Assembly (NCBI GenBank): GCA_002733995.1
Contig: NVXR01000014.1
Span: forward strand, 1 to 64,000
Direction: 5' to 3'
Origin: Desulfotalea sp.
Lineage (GTDB): Bacteria; Desulfobacterota; Desulfobulbia; Desulfobulbales; Desulfocapsaceae
DNA: 64,000 nt
The notes beneath the pieces were generated by a model. That model did not search any database, had not been told where the DNA came from, and saw nothing but the letters and a program-made list of their open reading frames with translations. Positions 62,005 through 64,000 of the stretch are shown one piece after another (position 1 is the first letter of the stretch; the number at the start of each line of letters is the position of its first letter). The position numbers were made by a program, and so were the translations under genes.

Positions 62005-62241
62005 CTATACACCCTCAACCAAAATTTCTTTTGCTTCTTTTCTACGAAGAGCTATCCGGCTACCGCGAATCTGAAAAACAAGAGGATCAAATATCTTTAC
62101 AGGGGCAAGTTCAATAGGTGTACCAGCTACAAACCCCATTTTGCTCAACTTTTCAGAATAATCGGACTCCTGATTTATAAAACCAGCAATCCGGTAGGAC
62201 ATCCCCTTCACAGCCTCAGTTAGATTAATTTTCTTGGACAT
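62005..62241 (-). CDS. feoA: FeoA
   Basis: About 78 residues, the length of single-domain FeoA. It has the SH3-like strand order with SYRIAGFINQ and KMGFVAGTPIELAPV, and RGSRIALRRKEAKEILV at the end. It is needed for FeoB activity. ATG 62241 has GAGG eight bases before it; ATG 62259 upstream is in frame but weaker. Operon with feoB. Confidence 0.92.
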   Translation of the reverse strand: MSKKINLTEAVKGMSYRIAGFINQESDYSEKLSKMGFVAGTPIELAPVKIFDPLVFQIRGSRIALRRKEAKEILVEGV

Positions 62242-63050
62242 TTTTGATTCCTCTATCATATTTTACTCTCAAAACCATGGTACCTCACACCAATGCTTGG
62301 CATACCACCATGATATATTTCCTTATATTAATACGACTAAGCCTGCATTCCCGATGAATAATGCATTAAAAAAAGTAAGCGAATGAGAAGAATACTGGTT
62401 TTATCCTTCCAAAGTGGGGAAACTGGCAATCTTCACGACAGGTCCACTTATACGACAGGATTCCCCGCCCCGTCTCCTCAACCATTTCCTGTAATATCCG
62501 TTACTTAAAACAACACATTACACAAAGCGTTGAACCTCCCAACAGCTGAATTGATGAGAAATAAGGGTTAGTTCGTCTTTTAGACAGTCATCAAAGTAAA
62601 AACTCACCCTGTTTCTTAGTGCAGTAATTATTTATTAGCACCTACTACATATCTATCACCCACAAAAAAATGATTAATACCTCAAAATTAATTCGGTTGC
62701 TAGTTTTATTTTAGCTGTCCCTAAAACCATACACCACGTATCAATGGGCTATTTTCATTTTCACACCTGCTACACCTGCAATACCAACGGTTTTCAAGAC
62801 GACAGATGATGATATACTCTTTACCCTGAAAAAAATTTATCCCTTAAAAAAATCACATCGAACCAACATCAGGATAATTTCACCTTCTATATAATGGCAT
62901 ATTCCGAACTTGAAATTACAACAATGACACGGTAGTAGAAATAAGACGTGCCGAATTATATTTGTTGTTCCTAAATTTATTCATTGGTGTTAAATTCATT
63001 TTATTGCTCGAACCCAAATTATTCACAAATAGCAGCAGAAGGAGATAAAC
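62242..63050. other. Long AT-rich intergenic region
   Basis: About 800 bases between the divergent feoAB and HU-like genes. I see no reading frame of note, no clear DtxR-type AAGTTAG element and no Crp-type site. A TATAAT at 62890-62895 may be a -10 box for the HU-like gene, but no good -35 is at the right place. A small RNA or longer leader is possible but unsupported. Confidence 0.4.
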
Positions 63051-63383
63051 ATGAATAAGACAGAACTGATTAAGAAGATTTCAGACCAGACAGGGATCAC
63101 AAAGAATATTGCAAAGATAACACTCGACGCCACACTACATTCTATTAGCCAGAGTCTTAATAAAGGGGAAGCCATCAAACTCATTGGCTTTGGGGCATTT
63201 CGCGTAACCAATCGCAAGGCAAGAATATGTCACAACCCACGGACAAGAGAAAGATTTGCAGTCCCACCCAGAACAGGCGTAAAATTTAAAGCAAGTTGCC
63301 ACCTGATAGATCACATTAACAGCGCCTCACAGCCAGTAGATAAAACGCCACAAGGTAACCAAGACGCACGGGTCACGTCCTAA
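63051..63383 (+). CDS. HU/IHF-family DNA-binding protein
   Basis: A 110-residue protein with GGAG before ATG. Residues 1-90 are a full HU fold (MNKTELIKKISDQTGI, then GEAIKLIGFGAFRV and the arm RKARICHNPRTRERFAVP), where the arm's usual RxxRNPxTG reads ARICHNPRTRE. A 20-residue polar tail is extra. It bends DNA. Adjacent to a PilB-type ATPase gene 14 bases later. Confidence 0.9.
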   Translation: MNKTELIKKISDQTGITKNIAKITLDATLHSISQSLNKGEAIKLIGFGAFRVTNRKARICHNPRTRERFAVPPRTGVKFKASCHLIDHINSASQPVDKTPQGNQDARVTS

Positions 63384-63397
63384 TTCAAGGGCTTACT

Positions 63398-64000
63398 ATG
63401 TTTGGAAAAACGAAGGAACAGTTCAATACCGTTCAAGAGATTGACACACTCATAAGGGCGGGTATTGATTTAGGGGCAAGTGACATTCATATTGAACCCT
63501 TTGAAGATTTTATTCGTGTTCGTTTACGGATCGATGGAACTCTAACCAAATTCAGTGTTCTCCCTATAGCAAAAAGAGATGAAATTACAGCTATTTTAAA
63601 GGTTATGGCCGGTCTGGATTCCACCCAAAAACGACAGTCACAGGACGGTAAAATAAAGTTTGCATACCTAGATATGTTCGTCGAAATTCGAATTTCGGTG
63701 CTTCCTTTCAAATATGGTGAAAAGATAGTCCTCCGCATACAAAATACAGAAAGAATTGACCTCAATATTGATAACCTCGGAATCAATGAAAATTGCCTCA
63801 TCAACTTCAAGAAAAGCATCACAAGCAAACAGGGCCTCATTCTCATTACGGGTTCCACAGGCACTGGTAAGACAACCACAGTATACTCCGCCCTTAATTA
63901 TATTCGCTCAGACGAATTAAATATAGTAACGCTTGAGGATCCAATAGAATACGAGATACCGGGTTTTATTCAGATCCAGCTATCCAAAGAATTGAACATG
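63398..64000 (+). CDS. Second PilB/GspE-type ATPase (partial)
   Basis: The first 201 residues are in the window; the gene continues past the right edge. It starts with the N2-type domain (GASDIHIEPFED) without an N-terminal MshEN domain, and shows Walker A GSTGTGKTTT (about 152) and the Asp box VTLEDPIEY. It is a shorter type than the ATPase at 34793-36421. It may drive another pilus or secretion system. The HU-like gene lies just upstream. Confidence 0.9.
   Translation, partial: MFGKTKEQFNTVQEIDTLIRAGIDLGASDIHIEPFEDFIRVRLRIDGTLTKFSVLPIAKRDEITAILKVMAGLDSTQKRQSQDGKIKFAYLDMFVEIRISVLPFKYGEKIVLRIQNTERIDLNIDNLGINENCLINFKKSITSKQGLILITGSTGTGKTTTVYSALNYIRSDELNIVTLEDPIEYEIPGFIQIQLSKELNM

Noticed and set aside
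1..64000. CRISPR arrays, tRNA or rRNA genes, insertion sequences, integrases
   Set aside because: I looked for regular repeats with spacers, cloverleaf patterns and transposase-like reading frames and saw none in this window.

Overview
The window has two unequal parts. Positions 1 to about 1555 are GC-rich and carry, all on the minus strand, a partial repeat-containing lipoprotein gene, a remnant of a FabH-like ketoacyl synthase gene and a TetR-family regulator. From about 1556 to the end the sequence is moderately AT-rich and has the gene content of an anaerobic Desulfobacterota (Desulfobulbales, Desulfotalea-like). That placement is an inference from the Hyf/Ehr membrane complex, the paired FeoA/FeoB proteins, DUF134/DUF5320 genes and Crp-type operators; no 16S gene is present. 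The change falls almost exactly at the tetR start codon and cuts another reading frame, so it is either an integration point or an assembly join.

Layout of the main part. 1873-9318: a six-gene plus-strand operon for a Hyf/Ehr-type energy-converting membrane complex whose large subunit lacks most nickel ligands. 9443-10279: a cytidylate-kinase-like protein with a BON-like tail. 10495-22840: a metal/iron gene island. It holds three P1B-type ATPases, a stand-alone HMA-fold protein, a YceI-like protein, at least eight short Gly/Ala-rich one- or two-helix membrane proteins (several in paralogous pairs), a protein made of three FeoA-like domains and a DtxR/MntR-family regulator with candidate operators. 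Its make-up resembles ferrosome (fez) operons, which build membrane-bounded iron granules around a P1B ATPase. 23109-26162: a long alpha-solenoid protein and a Crp/Fnr-family regulator.

26644-41931: a type IV pilus/type II secretion-like operon with three pseudopilins, two lipoprotein or exported accessory proteins, a PilM-PilN fusion, PilO, PilT-like and PilB-like ATPases, PilC, PilP/GspC, a secretin and a beta-barrel protein. 42018-46010: a MoxR / DUF58 / TgpA-like trio whose transglutaminase domain has lost its cysteine. 46085-48642: an FTR1-type iron permease and three small proteins, one carrying a pseudopilin-like C-terminus. 49347-50525: a two-domain Rid/chorismatase-like protein. 50905-54856: two imelysin-type proteins and a di-heme oxidoreductase, a likely periplasmic iron-handling set. 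55164-59728: a flavin-site-like exported protein, two methyltransferases, a PH-like membrane protein and an orphan DUF5320/DUF134 cluster with its own palindromic operators. 59870-62241: FeoB and FeoA. 62242-64000: a long gap, an HU-like protein and a truncated second PilB/GspE-type ATPase.

Two themes tie the window together. One is iron: ferrous import (FeoAB), FTR1/imelysin/di-heme proteins and a probable intracellular metal compartment under a DtxR-type regulator. The other is a Crp-type circuit: five TGTGA-N6-TCACA palindromes each lie 18-21 bases upstream of a -10 hexamer, the spacing of class II activation, and the regulator encoded at 25401-26162 keeps the RETxxR recognition helix expected to read TGTGA.
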